Numbered from the stretch's first letter, positions 26,162 through 35,052 are shown. The stretch: DNA of 64,000 bases from Bifidobacterium choloepi (GCF_010667615.1 NZ_VYSG01000003.1:124001-188000); one strand, 5' to 3'. The notes: generated by a model from the sequence alone, not told the origin. Program-made: numbers and translations.

Positions 26162-27214
26162 ATGAGCACTGATTTTCCCGACATCAAGAAGAAGTACACG
26201 ATCGCCGTCATCCCCGGCGACGGCATCGGCAAGGAAGTGACGCCGTGGGCGCGGCGGGCGCTCGAGAAGGCGGCCGGCAGCGTTGCCGATTTCGACTACG
26301 TCGAGTTCGACCTCGGCGCCGAGCGGTACCTGCGCGACGGCGCGATCCTGCCCGACGAGGACCTCGAGGACATCAAGGAGACCGACGCGATCCTGCTCGG
26401 CGCCGTCGGCGACCCGCGGATCAAGGCGGGCATTCTCGAGCGCGGCCTGCTGCTCAAGCTTCGCTTCGCGCTCGACCAGTATGTCAACCTGCGGCCGTCG
26501 AAGCTGTACAAGGGCGTCGAGTCGCCGCTCGCGAACCCCGGCGACATCGACTTCGTCGTCGTGCGCGAGGGCACCGAGGGACTGTACTGCGGCTCCGGCG
26601 GCGCCGTGCGCGTCGACACGCCGGAAGAAGTCGCGACGGAAGTCTCGATCAACACGGCGTACGGCGCCGAGCGCGTGGTGCGCTACGCGTTCGACCTCGC
26701 GATGAAGCGCCGCAAGAAGGTCACGCTCGTGCACAAGAAGAACGTGCTCGTCAACGCCGGCGACATGTGGCAGCGCATCGTCGACCGCGTGGCCGGGGAG
26801 TATCCGGAGGTCGAGCACGACTACTGCCACATCGACGCGGCGACCATTTACCTGGTTTCGGATCCGGGCCGGTTCGACGTCATCCTCACCGACAACCTGT
26901 TCGGCGACATCCTGACCGATGAGGCGGGCGCCGTCGTCGGCGGCGTCGGATACTCGGCGTCCGGGTGCATCAACGCGGCGAACGAATATCCGTCAATGTT
27001 CGAGCCGATCCACGGCTCCGCGCCGGACATCGCCGGTCAGGGCAAGGCGAACCCGACGGCCGCGATCCTCTCGGCCGCGATGCTGCTGCGCCACCTCGGG
27101 TTCGACGAGCAGGCCGCCGCGATCGACGCCGCCGTCGAGGCCGACATCGAGGAACTCGGCTCCACCGTGCGCTCGACCGACCAGGTGGGTCGGGACATTC
27201 TCGACCGGCTGTGA
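26162..27214 (+). CDS. leuB: 3-isopropylmalate dehydrogenase
   Basis: A 350-residue isocitrate/isopropylmalate dehydrogenase family enzyme with [26 protein letters not shown] and the family signature [18 protein letters not shown]. It oxidises 3-isopropylmalate to 2-oxoisocaproate (leucine synthesis, NAD-dependent). Length and the REGTEG segment favour LeuB over isocitrate dehydrogenase. The open frame extends upstream to 26084, but the normal N-terminus begins at [15 protein letters not shown] 26162. There is no ribosome binding site; a weak -10-like TAGGCT lies 7 nt upstream, so it may be leaderless. No other leu gene is adjacent. Confidence 0.92.
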   Translation: MSTDFPDIKKKYTIAVIPGDGIGKEVTPWARRALEKAAGSVADFDYVEFDLGAERYLRDGAILPDEDLEDIKETDAILLGAVGDPRIKAGILERGLLLKLRFALDQYVNLRPSKLYKGVESPLANPGDIDFVVVREGTEGLYCGSGGAVRVDTPEEVATEVSINTAYGAERVVRYAFDLAMKRRKKVTLVHKKNVLVNAGDMWQRIVDRVAGEYPEVEHDYCHIDAATIYLVSDPGRFDVILTDNLFGDILTDEAGAVVGGVGYSASGCINAANEYPSMFEPIHGSAPDIAGQGKANPTAAILSAAMLLRHLGFDEQAAAIDAAVEADIEELGSTVRSTDQVGRDILDRL

Positions 27215-27238
27215 GACGAGGCTGTGCGAATGAGGGAC

Positions 27239-27247
27239 GAATCGTTC
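27239..27247 (+). repeat. GAATCGTTC word after leuB
   Basis: GGACGAATCGTTC 25 bp after the leuB stop. It is the only intergenic exact copy with the GGAC form, which otherwise is found inside genes. Confidence 0.7.
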
Positions 27248-27438
27248 GAAAAGAAAAAGGAAGTGAACGGCCGTCTGTGACGTTCCGTAAACTGAGTGGC
27301 GGAATCTGTGCGGAACGCGACGTTTTCCAAGAGCCGATTTTCCGGCGGCTCTGGACGGGGAACGGGCGGTCGGCTAGATTGAAACTGTCGATCCGGCGGC
27401 CTCGGAATGCCGGCGGGTCCCAACGAAACGAGGTAATT

Positions 27439-27612
27439 ATGTGCAACTGCAATCCTTGCAACTGCGGCGACAACTGCGCCTGCGACGATAACTCGAACGC
27501 CAACTACCTGCACTGCTCGACCGGCAAGCAGTCCTACGCGAACCCGTCCTTCGGTCCGTACATCGCTTCCGAGCATGTCCCGGGCGAGTTCGGCCCGGTC
27601 TACGTCGCCTGA
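27439..27612 (+). CDS. Small Cys-rich protein (metallothionein-like N-terminus)
   Basis: A 57-residue protein starting MCNCNPCNCGDNCACDDN: six cysteines in the first 15 residues (C2, C4, C7, C9, C13, C15), with CxC and CxxC spacing, and a seventh Cys at 26. The rest (TGKQSYANPSFGPYIASEHV, then PGEFGPVYVA) is Cys-free and looks like a structured tail. I do not recognise a family. The Cys pattern suggests metal or Fe-S binding. ACGAGGTAATT precedes the ATG at 27439 at good spacing, and a terminator follows the stop at 27612, so this is a well-framed single gene. A possible -10 (TAGATT) lies near 27374. Confidence 0.7.
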   Translation: MCNCNPCNCGDNCACDDNSNANYLHCSTGKQSYANPSFGPYIASEHVPGEFGPVYVA

Positions 27613-27640
27613 TTGGCGCCGAGCTTCTGGCTTTTGCTCG

Positions 27641-27682
27641 GAGGGGAAGTTCCGCACTGCGGAGCTTCCCCTCCTTCGTTGT
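27641..27682 (+). terminator. Terminator after Cys-rich gene
   Basis: GAGGGGAAGTTCCG and CGGAGCTTCCCCTC form a 14-bp stem with one G-T pair, followed by CTTCGTTG. Confidence 0.7.
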
Positions 27683-27820
27683 CCCCAGTCGGGGAAAAAT
27701 CGGGGGAGAATCGACGAAAAAGTTTTCCACATGTGCAAAATCCCTCGGGAAACTTTTCCACTCGTCCACAGCCCCTCGTCCGGCTTGCCTGCCGCGCCGT
27801 TGCCGACGTACCGTCGCCGC

Positions 27821-28909
27821 ATGACGATGAACGAAGAAGTCGCGTGCCTCATAACTGAAGCCGAATCCCAGCAACGATGCGCGTTTGTGACTACCAGGGC
27901 GCTGCGTGACGCCTGCGAGCGCCGCGTAGTCGGCGGCCCGCGCGGCGCTGACGGGAAGATTTCGGCGCGGACGCAGCCGGGCGGTGACGAATGCGGTCGC
28001 TCGTCGAGCGAGGAGGCTGGAGACGTCAGGAAAAAGCAACATCGGCGGATTCACAGGAATCTGGTGCGGCCTTTTCCGGGAATGTACATTTCCAAGACGG
28101 TGTGGAGCAAGCTGGCGCCATGGGAGCAACGGCTATATGTGGCCCGGACGCTCACGGTGATGCATCCCAATTGGGTTTTTGTTGGATTCGTTGCGGCACT
28201 GGCCTATGGATTGTGGGTGCATACGGACCTGCTGGCCGAACCGATGATCGTGATGACGCAAACACATCACAGAAATAGGAAACAGGCGGGGCTTGAATTC
28301 GTTGAATGCCACAACATGCCGACTGACATCCTCATGGCCGATGGCGTGCGTGTTCCGCCGATTGAGTTCGTGATTGCGGATTGCATACGCAGATATCCAT
28401 TCGTCTTCGCCAAGCCCGTGCTCGATGCTGCCCTTCATATGGGTCACTGCTCGATCAAGGAAGTCTTGATGGCTGGAGAGCAGTGGCGAGTTGACAATAA
28501 TGCGCTGCTGCGATGCGGATATTATGCACATGGGGAATTGGAGAGCGCTGCGGAAGCGTTCGCTCATGCCGTCATCATCGACTTGAATTTTACCGAGCCT
28601 ATCTTGCAGAAGACATTTACTGATCCTGAAAACGGCAAGACCTACCGTACGGACTTTGCGTGGCCTCGCGGAGACGCCTTCTGCGTGCTGGAAGTTGATG
28701 GCTTGATCAAGTACAGGGAAGAACCCTATTTGCGGCAACGTAGTCTGGCGCAGGTGGTTAATGATCAGGAGTCGCGTTCGCGGGCGCTGCAGATGCGTTG
28801 CGGCGTTATGACCATGCGACGCGTCAAGTACTCTCAAATCTGTGATTTCGATTACATGGAACAAATGCTGAAATCCATGGGAGTGCCACGCGATTATGGA
28901 CCGGTGTGA
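27821..28909 (+). CDS. Hypothetical protein with C-terminal PD-(D/E)XK nuclease-like domain (AbiEi-like architecture)
   Basis: A 362-residue protein. The middle part resembles proteins annotated as type IV toxin-antitoxin AbiEi-family: WSKLAPWEQRLYVARTLTVM, WVFVGFVAALAYGL, FVIADCIRRYPFVFAKPVLD. The C-terminal part has YRTDFAWPRGDAFCVLEVDG followed by K, a D...E-x-D...K arrangement typical of PD-(D/E)XK or DUF559-like nucleases. No partner toxin gene is adjacent. The first 90 residues are basic, low in complexity and GC-rich, while the rest is clearly lower in GC, suggesting acquired DNA. Start uncertain: ATG 27821 lies 6 nt after a weak TACCGT; an ATG at 28081 (MYISKTVW) is an alternative. 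Function not assigned. Confidence 0.65.
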   Translation: MTMNEEVACLITEAESQQRCAFVTTRALRDACERRVVGGPRGADGKISARTQPGGDECGRSSSEEAGDVRKKQHRRIHRNLVRPFPGMYISKTVWSKLAPWEQRLYVARTLTVMHPNWVFVGFVAALAYGLWVHTDLLAEPMIVMTQTHHRNRKQAGLEFVECHNMPTDILMADGVRVPPIEFVIADCIRRYPFVFAKPVLDAALHMGHCSIKEVLMAGEQWRVDNNALLRCGYYAHGELESAAEAFAHAVIIDLNFTEPILQKTFTDPENGKTYRTDFAWPRGDAFCVLEVDGLIKYREEPYLRQRSLAQVVNDQESRSRALQMRCGVMTMRRVKYSQICDFDYMEQMLKSMGVPRDYGPV

Positions 28910-29011
28910 TCTTCGGCAGGAATGGATCGAAGGTATAGATACATAGCCGGTATCGCGACTGGCAGCGGCGCCGTACGGGTGATCGCCAGAGCGTTCGGGT
29001 CTTTTTCATCC
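28910..29011. other. Intergenic, no gene seen
   Basis: This is a short spacer between the PD-(D/E)XK-like gene and a dispersed repeat. No terminator hairpin with a T-run was found. Confidence 0.4.
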
Positions 29012-29245
29012 GGGTGCTTGAAATTCCGGCGAAAAAAAATTTTGCGAGGAAGACAGAAGATGGCTGTGGGGAGTCCTTTTGCCGGACTCGTCGGCGAATT
29101 TTCCTATTTCAAGGCCTTTTCGCATGGTCTTTTGCCGGAGTAGGTCGGCCGATTGGCACATTTGGAGACGCTTTCACGTGGTCTTTTGCCGACTAGGTTC
29201 GGCAAAATTGCAGATTAAATCGGAGTTAATGCGCTTATTTGCCGA
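29012..29245 (+). repeat. TTTTGCCG dispersed element, copy 2
   Basis: GGGGAGTCCTTTTGCCGGACT, TTTTCGCATGGTCTTTTGCCG, GGTCTTTTGCCGACTAGG and then GCAGATTAAATCGGAGTTAA. The order matches the minus strand of 15008-15236. An AT-tract (CGAAAAAAAATTTT) borders both copies on the same side. Confidence 0.65.
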
Positions 29246-29488
29246 AGGTCGTCGGTCAATTGTCGCATTCCATAATTGCGAAGATGCCTCGCATCGCCAT
29301 ATGGCATGCGTGAGAGCATCCGGAAGAACCTAACGACGGAACGAAAGCGGCATGCTGACCATACTTGGCGGTCTTAATTCCCAACGTGTTTCGTTGCGGG
29401 GAGGCCTGGCAATGGCAATAGAAGGCGAAGTGGCTCGGAGGATGGTGACGAAGCGAGAATAATTGATAGCTTCACTACGCTGGGGAGC

Positions 29489-31276
29489 ATGGGAAATGAG
29501 CAATGCGGATATGGCGAATGCAAGGTCGCCGGGGGCAAGATGGTTCGGGTGGATATCGAGGCGGCGGCGACCTCGATAACGGAAGGTGTCTCCGTAACTG
29601 GCGTGACAGGGGACGACTGGACGGCTGGAGGCGGCCCAGGGAAACGTGTCATGTTGACGTCCGGAAATCGGGGCTTGACGTCCGGAAACCGGGACGAGGT
29701 TCCGGATCCGGTGTTGCATTGCCGAATTTCCGGGGATTTCTTCGTGGGGGACGAGGAAGAAGCCGAAGCGGCGCTCGCAGCCATGACCGGGATACTCGAT
29801 GAAGTACTTGCAGCCGTCACGCAACCGGCCGAAGATGCATTCGCGAGTGTTTCGCCTGTTTCGAACGAGAAAACGGATAGCAAATCGGCTAGCGGATTGG
29901 ACGACGGATCGGTCGAGAGCTTGGACAGTGTGCCAAGTGGGGGCTTGGACGGAGCGTCGGACGGCGGATTGACGGCGTTGGCATCGCGGATTGACGGTGT
30001 TCTGACGGAACATCCGGAAGCGATTACCGGCGTGGATGCCCGAGCCATTGTGACGGCGTTTGGTCGCGCCGTCGAAGATATGGCACCGGAGGCTTCGGCG
30101 TTGGAGGCTGCCGCGCCGGAAGCTACCGACGTCGCCGCGCCGAAGACTGGCGTGAATGATGACGGGCTGCTAGACAACGCCGAAATAACGCGGCGCTGGC
30201 ATTGGCTGGGGGAGCGGCTCGAGATCGTCGTCGACCGACCGCGGGGGCCGGCGGAGCAGATGGAGATCGAGGATCGGTGGGCGCAGGAGGTCGCCGACGG
30301 GGTGCGACGCCCGACGCTGCGGATCTGGAACTGGGCGTCGCCGGCTGTCGTAGTCGGCCGCTTCCAGGCTATCGCCAACGAAGTCGACCTCGACGCCGCC
30401 GCCCGCGAGGGCTTCGCCGTCGTGCGACGCTCGACCGGCGGCGGCGCGATGTTCGTCCGCCCGCAGGACACAATCACGACGTCGCTCTACGTTCCGCTGG
30501 AATTCTGCGAGGGCCTGACCGTCGAGCAGACGTTCCGCCTGTGTGATTCGTGGCTCGTCGCCGCCCTGCGTAGCCTCGGCATTCCTGCGCGCTTCGCAGG
30601 ACTCAACGACATCGCCGGCCCCGTCGGCAAGTTCGGGGGCTCGGCCGAACGCCGCTATCTTCCAGCCGCACACGGTCTGTCTGTCGCGCCAACCGTGCAC
30701 AGTTCAGCCGTCGCAGCATCCGCGCACGAGCCATCGGTTGCATCAGCCGCACAGGGTTCGTCCGTCACGCCAATCGCGCACGGGTCATCGCTTACGGCAT
30801 CCGCTCATAGCTCGTCCGTCGTGCCATCCGCACAGGGGTCACCCATCGCGTCGACCGCGCATGAGCCGTCGGCTACGTCAACCATGCACGGACCGTCGGT
30901 CACGTCAACCGCGCACCGATCATCGGGAGTGGCTTCTCGCGATGTCTCGGCGCGGCGATCGGACGGTGTTGTTGGCGAACTGGCAGACCCTGTCGCGCAG
31001 AGACCGGGACGTTCGCCGGATGCAACTTCGGCCGCTCCGGAGTCGAGCTTGCCGGAGAAGTCCGGCGGCGCCCTCCTGCACCACACGACGCTGGCCTATG
31101 ATATCGACGCCGACCTGATGACGCAGGTCTTGCGCATCTCGAAGGAAAAGCTCGTCGACAAGGCCGTCTCCTCGGCGAAAAAGCGCGTCGATCCGATCTG
31201 CGCCCATACATCATTGACCCGCGACGCCCTCGTGGCCGCATTGCCAGGCCAGGCCCGCGCCTTTGCAGGCATGTAG
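29489..31276 (+). CDS. lplA: Lipoate--protein ligase family protein with rearranged domain order and repeat insertion
   Basis: A 595-residue protein, about twice the usual length. The N-terminus (KVAGGKMVRVDIE ... ISGDFFVGDEEEAEAAL, residues 12-110) is the LplA accessory domain, normally C-terminal. About 115 low-complexity residues follow. The catalytic domain has VVVGRFQ, RRSTGGGAMFV (near 313) and GKFGGSAERRY (Lys near 381, expected lipoyl-AMP contact). The chain is then interrupted by about 134 residues, mostly ten nonapeptide repeats of the type H-G-S-S-V-x-x-x-A. The fold resumes at GALLHHTTLAYDID ... KEKLVDKAVSSAKKRV. It should attach lipoate to GcvH (20481) or 2-oxoacid dehydrogenases. 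The gene precedes a Crp/Fnr regulator by 150 bp. Confidence 0.8.
   Translation: MGNEQCGYGECKVAGGKMVRVDIEAAATSITEGVSVTGVTGDDWTAGGGPGKRVMLTSGNRGLTSGNRDEVPDPVLHCRISGDFFVGDEEEAEAALAAMTGILDEVLAAVTQPAEDAFASVSPVSNEKTDSKSASGLDDGSVESLDSVPSGGLDGASDGGLTALASRIDGVLTEHPEAITGVDARAIVTAFGRAVEDMAPEASALEAAAPEATDVAAPKTGVNDDGLLDNAEITRRWHWLGERLEIVVDRPRGPAEQMEIEDRWAQEVADGVRRPTLRIWNWASPAVVVGRFQAIANEVDLDAAAREGFAVVRRSTGGGAMFVRPQDTITTSLYVPLEFCEGLTVEQTFRLCDSWLVAALRSLGIPARFAGLNDIAGPVGKFGGSAERRYLPAAHGLSVAPTVHSSAVAASAHEPSVASAAQGSSVTPIAHGSSLTASAHSSSVVPSAQGSPIASTAHEPSATSTMHGPSVTSTAHRSSGVASRDVSARRSDGVVGELADPVAQRPGRSPDATSAAPESSLPEKSGGALLHHTTLAYDIDADLMTQVLRISKEKLVDKAVSSAKKRVDPICAHTSLTRDALVAALPGQARAFAGM
30671..30925 (+). repeat. 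27-bp in-frame tandem repeat inside lplA
   Basis: Nine full 27-bp units and one partial, each coding nine residues of the form [HQ]-[GSE]-[SPL]-[SPA]-x-x-x-x-[AVM]. Examples: HSSAVAASA, HEPSVASAA, QGSSVTPIA, HGSSLTASA, HSSSVVPSA. Units start CA(C/T/G) and differ at many third positions, so the array is old or under selection at protein level. Confidence 0.85.
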
Positions 31277-31426
31277 GCATGCAACTGCCGGCAAGAAACT
31301 TGGAGGAGGACGGGATCCGGGAACAATGGCGACAAAAGGCATTGCGCGTGCACTGCAGTCGCGACACTGCGCGGAGGCCGGTTGGTAGAATGGGATGCCG
31401 TATTGGGGACAGCGAACGGAGGACCG

Positions 31427-32134
31427 ATGGACGACGAAGTTGAGGCGGGCGAGAACCCGCTGCTGAGCACCGCGCTGTTCAAGCAGGTGTCGCCGGATCA
31501 GGCACGCAAGCTCATCCCGCACATGAAGCGCGCCGCGCTGCGCAAGGGCGAGTACGTGTTCCACGAGGGGGACACCGACCACCGCCTGTACTTGATCGAG
31601 GACGGCCGCGTCAAGCTGACACGCCAGTCGGCCGACCGCCGCGTGCAGCTGCTGAGCATCCAGTCCCGCGGCGAAGTGCTCGGCGAAATTCCGGTGTTCG
31701 ACCCGGAAGGCGGACCGCGCACGGCCAACGCGATCGCGATGACGAACAACACGCGCGTCATGTGGCTCGAACGTGACGCGCTGTTCGCCTGGCTGGACGA
31801 TTATCCGGGCGTCGCCGTCGACATGTTGCAGGTCCTCGCGCATCGCATGCGTGCAAACAACGAGCGCATCGCCGACCTCGTGTTCATGGACGTGCCGGCG
31901 CGGCTTGCGAAGACCTTGCTGGATCTGGCCTCGCGATTCGGTCGTCCGGTCGAGGCCGGTCTCGAGGTGCCGCACGACCTGACGCAGGAGGAGATGGCCC
32001 AGCTTGTCGGCGCCTCGCGCGAGACCGTCAACAAGGCCCTCACCGACTTCGCCAATCGCGGCTGGATTGCCCGCGAAGGCCGCACGATCATCATCTACCA
32101 GCCCGGCGCCCTGATCCGCCGGTCGAAGAGGTAG
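31427..32134 (+). CDS. Crp/Fnr family transcriptional regulator
   Basis: A 235-residue regulator. The N-terminal cyclic-nucleotide-binding fold has KGEYVFHEGDTDHRLYLIED and GEVLGEIPVFDPEGG. The dimer helix lies near 120-140 and the C-terminal winged helix has LTQEEMAQLVGASRETVNKA. There is no Cys cluster for an Fe-S centre. In other actinobacteria this group is close to GlxR/Crp, binding cAMP and controlling carbon metabolism; the ligand here is unknown. AACGGAGGACCG precedes the ATG at 31427, so the longer frame from 31382 is rejected. Downstream come hairpin repeats and a strong terminator. Confidence 0.9.
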   Translation: MDDEVEAGENPLLSTALFKQVSPDQARKLIPHMKRAALRKGEYVFHEGDTDHRLYLIEDGRVKLTRQSADRRVQLLSIQSRGEVLGEIPVFDPEGGPRTANAIAMTNNTRVMWLERDALFAWLDDYPGVAVDMLQVLAHRMRANNERIADLVFMDVPARLAKTLLDLASRFGRPVEAGLEVPHDLTQEEMAQLVGASRETVNKALTDFANRGWIAREGRTIIIYQPGALIRRSKR

Positions 32135-32246
32135 GAAAGGACAGTCAAAAAGAGGTAGGAAAAGACAGTCAAAGCGGCAGGAAAAGGCAGGAAACGGGGA
32201 GGGGAAAGAACCGGAAGGAACCGGAAAGAGTCGGGAACAACGAGAT

Positions 32247-32312
32247 CCGGGTACTCCCCCCGAAACCGCTGCGCGGTTTCGACCCCCTCTAAAGAGGGGG
32301 TCTTTTTTGGTG
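32247..32312 (+). terminator. Terminator with palindromic repeat after Crp/Fnr gene
   Basis: ACTCCCCCCGAAACCGCTGC and GCGGTTTCG form one hairpin. ACCCCCTCTAAAGAGGGGGT followed by CTTTTTTGG forms the terminator. The same ACTCCC...CCTCTnnAGAGGG design recurs at 49934-50067. Confidence 0.8.
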
Positions 32313-32700
32313 TTGCAATCCCGAAATCCGACCTCGGGATTGCGATGCGACGATGATGCCGACGACCGGCAGGAAGCTCGTCGCAGTCCCGGGATCCAAC
32401 CTCGGGATTGTGATATTCACATAGAGAAACATCGAGACTCGAAAAAAGACAAAGGCACGAGGCAGTGACCAGGAGAACTCGAGAGAACTGGCCAAGGGCA
32501 CTGATCAAGCGAATGGATTCGCGCGGTTTCAGCTGCCAACCCCCTTCTTTTCACTGGTTTTTCAGTGGTTTCACAGACACGCGGATCGGCGACCGGACAC
32601 GGATTCTTCACTTGTGGGGCGCAAGGCCCGGGAACTGGTGGAACGCTTGGAGATTCTTGCAATTGTTTTGCAAGAACTCGTGGACCGTTCTCAGGAATGG
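32313..32700. other. Intergenic with GGGATTG-type hairpins, no gene seen
   Basis: Two related near-palindromes lie at 32318-32345 (AATCCCGAAATCCGACCTCG) and 32381-32411 (CCCGGGATCCAACCTCGGGA). A relative is at 15325-15355. No coding frame is convincing before the PBP gene. Confidence 0.5.
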
Positions 32701-32714
32701 TACGGGTTCCGCCC

Positions 32715-32727
32715 TAGAATGGAGCCT
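32715..32727 (+). promoter_or_regulatory. -10 box 7 nt before PBP start (leaderless)
   Basis: TAGAAT, GGAGCCT, then ATG at 32728. GGAG is too close to act as a normal ribosome binding site for 32728, so a leaderless start is likely. An ATG at 32719 overlaps the -10 box. Confidence 0.5.
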
Positions 32728-34959
32728 ATGCCCAAGAACACCAACACACCCAAGAAGAAAACTCTGTCCGCGCGCCGCGTGCTCGCGCTTTTTCTTGCCT
32801 TCATCACCCTCTGCGTCGCCGGCGGCGCGGTGACGAGTCTCCTGTTCCTGCCGGCCGTTCTGGGCGCCAACTCCGTGGTCAAGGCGGTCACGCCGTCGCT
32901 CGAGGTCGAGGGAATCAGCTTCGACGTGACGAGCCTGCCGCAGAAGTCCACGATGTACGCGAACGACGGCACCACCGTCATCGCCGAATTCTATGCGCAG
33001 AATCGCGAGGTCGTCCCGCTCAAGGACATCTCGACGGCCATGCAGCAGGCCGTCGTCGCCCGCGAGGACAAGCGATTCTTCGAGCACTCCGGCGTGGACG
33101 TGCAGGGTGTCCTCCGCGCCTTCGTGCAGACCTATGTCAAGGAAGGCGACCAGCAGGGCGGATCGTCGCTGACCCAGCAGTATGTCAAGAACGTCCTCGC
33201 GACGCAGGCGCGCGAGGATAACGATCCGATCGCCGAATACCACGCGACCGAGGACACGATCGCCCGCAAGATGCGCGAGATGCTGATCGCCGTGCAGATG
33301 GAGAAGACCTACACGAAGGCCGAAATCCTGCAGGGCTACCTCAACATCGCGCAGTTCGGCTCCAACTCGCTGTACGGCGTGCAGGCCGCCGCCGAACGCT
33401 ACTTCAACACGACGGCCGACAAGCTCACCGTCGTCCAGGCGGCGACGATCGCGGCCATCACGAAGAACCCGAGCCAGTACGATCCTTCCATCGAGGCGAA
33501 CCAGGCGGAGGCCGAGAAGCAGCGCAACATCGTGCTCGAGCTGATGTACCAGCAGGGCTACATCACCGAGGACGAGTACACGACGGCGAAGAACACGCCG
33601 CTCGTCGACACGCTCGACATCCAGGACGTCTCGCACGGCTGCATGGCCGCGAGCTACGACGCTGGCTTCTTCTGCGACTACGTCGTGCACAAGATCGAGA
33701 ATTCGTCCGAGTTCGGCGACACCGAGGCCGAGCGCGAGAAGCTGCTGCAGGAGGGCGGCCTCAAGATCGTCACGACGCTCGACATCGACGCGAACACCGA
33801 GCTGATGGAGACGGCGAACGCGACCATCCCCGCCGACGACGCCTCCGGCATGGAGATAGTCATGGCGTCGGTCAAGCCGGGCACCGGCGAGGTACTGGGC
33901 TTCGGCCTCAACAGGACCTACGACGCGACCGACGCGGCCGCGACCGACCAGACGAAATCGTCGATGAACTACGCCGTCGACCAGATAGACGGCGGCGGAT
34001 CGGGCTTCCCGATCGGCTCGAGCTGGAAGCCGATCAACCTGGTCGCGTGGATGCAAAAGGGCCACTCGATCATGGAGAACCTAATCAACCCGACCGACTA
34101 CGTGACGAGCGAGTTCAACTGCGACGGCTACACCGGCGGCACCGACGTCTGGCACGTCACGAACGCGTTGACGAACGGCACCGTCTCGCCGGAAAGCCCG
34201 TTCCTCGGCCTCGTCCATTCGCATAACACGACGATGGCCTCGCTCGGCACGAAGATCGGCCTGTGCGCCGTCGCCGACGCGGCGAAGGCGATGGGTTACC
34301 ACAACGCGATCACCGGCCAGGAGGACGTCTACAGCTCCGTCTCGATGCACCCGTCGCTGCTGATCGGCGGCACGACCTCCGTCTCGCCGCTGACGATGGC
34401 GAACGTCTACGCGACGATCGCGGCCGACGGCGTCGAGTGCACGCCGATCGCGATGAAGTCGGTCACCGATGCCGACGGCAACGCGCTGACCGTCCCGTCC
34501 GCGAACTGCCACCAGGCGATCGACAAGGACATCATCCAGACCGTCGCGTACGCGATGAACCAGGGCGTCGTCCGCTCGGACGGCGCGGCCACCGTCGCGC
34601 AGCTCGACAACAACCGCAAGACGTTCGCGAAGACCGGTACGAACGAGGACACCTACGTGACGACCGGCGGCTTCATACCGAACCAGATAGCCACGTTCGT
34701 GCTCGTCGGCGACGTGCAGGACCCGACGAACAACCCGATCGCGAACATCTCGATCAACGGCGAGTATCACTCGTACTGGGATGGTTCGACGATCGCCGCG
34801 CCGGCATGGAAGAAGTTCATGAACGCCTACGCGGAGAAGAAGAACCTGCCGATCGACAACGACTACGGCACACCAGCCGAGAAATACATCTCGACTAGCA
34901 CGTCGAGTTCGACAAGCAGTTCGAGTAGTTCGACGAGCAGTTCGACTACCACGCAGTAG
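32728..34959 (+). CDS. Bifunctional penicillin-binding protein (class A)
   Basis: A 743-residue class A PBP. The N-terminal helix is at about 18-40. The GT51 glycosyltransferase domain has VAREDKRFFEHSGVD, GGSSLTQQYVKN and YLNIAQFGSNSLYGV. The transpeptidase has all three active-site motifs: SSWK (Ser near 431, in GSSWKPINL), SHN (near 498) and KTG (near 635, FAKTGTNED). The C-terminus is a Ser/Thr-rich tail. It polymerises and cross-links peptidoglycan outside the membrane. It is about the usual length without a PASTA domain. The upstream frame to 32614 is rejected because MPKNTNTPKKK at 32728 is a normal PBP start. Monocistronic, with a strong terminator. Confidence 0.92.
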   Translation: MPKNTNTPKKKTLSARRVLALFLAFITLCVAGGAVTSLLFLPAVLGANSVVKAVTPSLEVEGISFDVTSLPQKSTMYANDGTTVIAEFYAQNREVVPLKDISTAMQQAVVAREDKRFFEHSGVDVQGVLRAFVQTYVKEGDQQGGSSLTQQYVKNVLATQAREDNDPIAEYHATEDTIARKMREMLIAVQMEKTYTKAEILQGYLNIAQFGSNSLYGVQAAAERYFNTTADKLTVVQAATIAAITKNPSQYDPSIEANQAEAEKQRNIVLELMYQQGYITEDEYTTAKNTPLVDTLDIQDVSHGCMAASYDAGFFCDYVVHKIENSSEFGDTEAEREKLLQEGGLKIVTTLDIDANTELMETANATIPADDASGMEIVMASVKPGTGEVLGFGLNRTYDATDAAATDQTKSSMNYAVDQIDGGGSGFPIGSSWKPINLVAWMQKGHSIMENLINPTDYVTSEFNCDGYTGGTDVWHVTNALTNGTVSPESPFLGLVHSHNTTMASLGTKIGLCAVADAAKAMGYHNAITGQEDVYSSVSMHPSLLIGGTTSVSPLTMANVYATIAADGVECTPIAMKSVTDADGNALTVPSANCHQAIDKDIIQTVAYAMNQGVVRSDGAATVAQLDNNRKTFAKTGTNEDTYVTTGGFIPNQIATFVLVGDVQDPTNNPIANISINGEYHSYWDGSTIAAPAWKKFMNAYAEKKNLPIDNDYGTPAEKYISTSTSSSTSSSSSSTSSSTTTQ

Positions 34960-34978
34960 TGGAACGATTCATCCGCGA

Positions 34979-35025
34979 GGGGGCTCCCGCCGATCATCCG
35001 GCGGGAGCCCCTCTCGTTCTTCTTG
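34979..35025 (+). terminator. Terminator after PBP gene
   Basis: GGGGCTCCCGCCG and CGGCGGGAGCCCC with a short loop, followed by TCTCGTTCTTCTTG. A repeated-word variant (GGAACGATTCATCC) sits at 34961-34974, just after the stop. Confidence 0.8.
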
Positions 35026-35052
35026 TAATTTTGTAATTTTCTGGATGTCACA

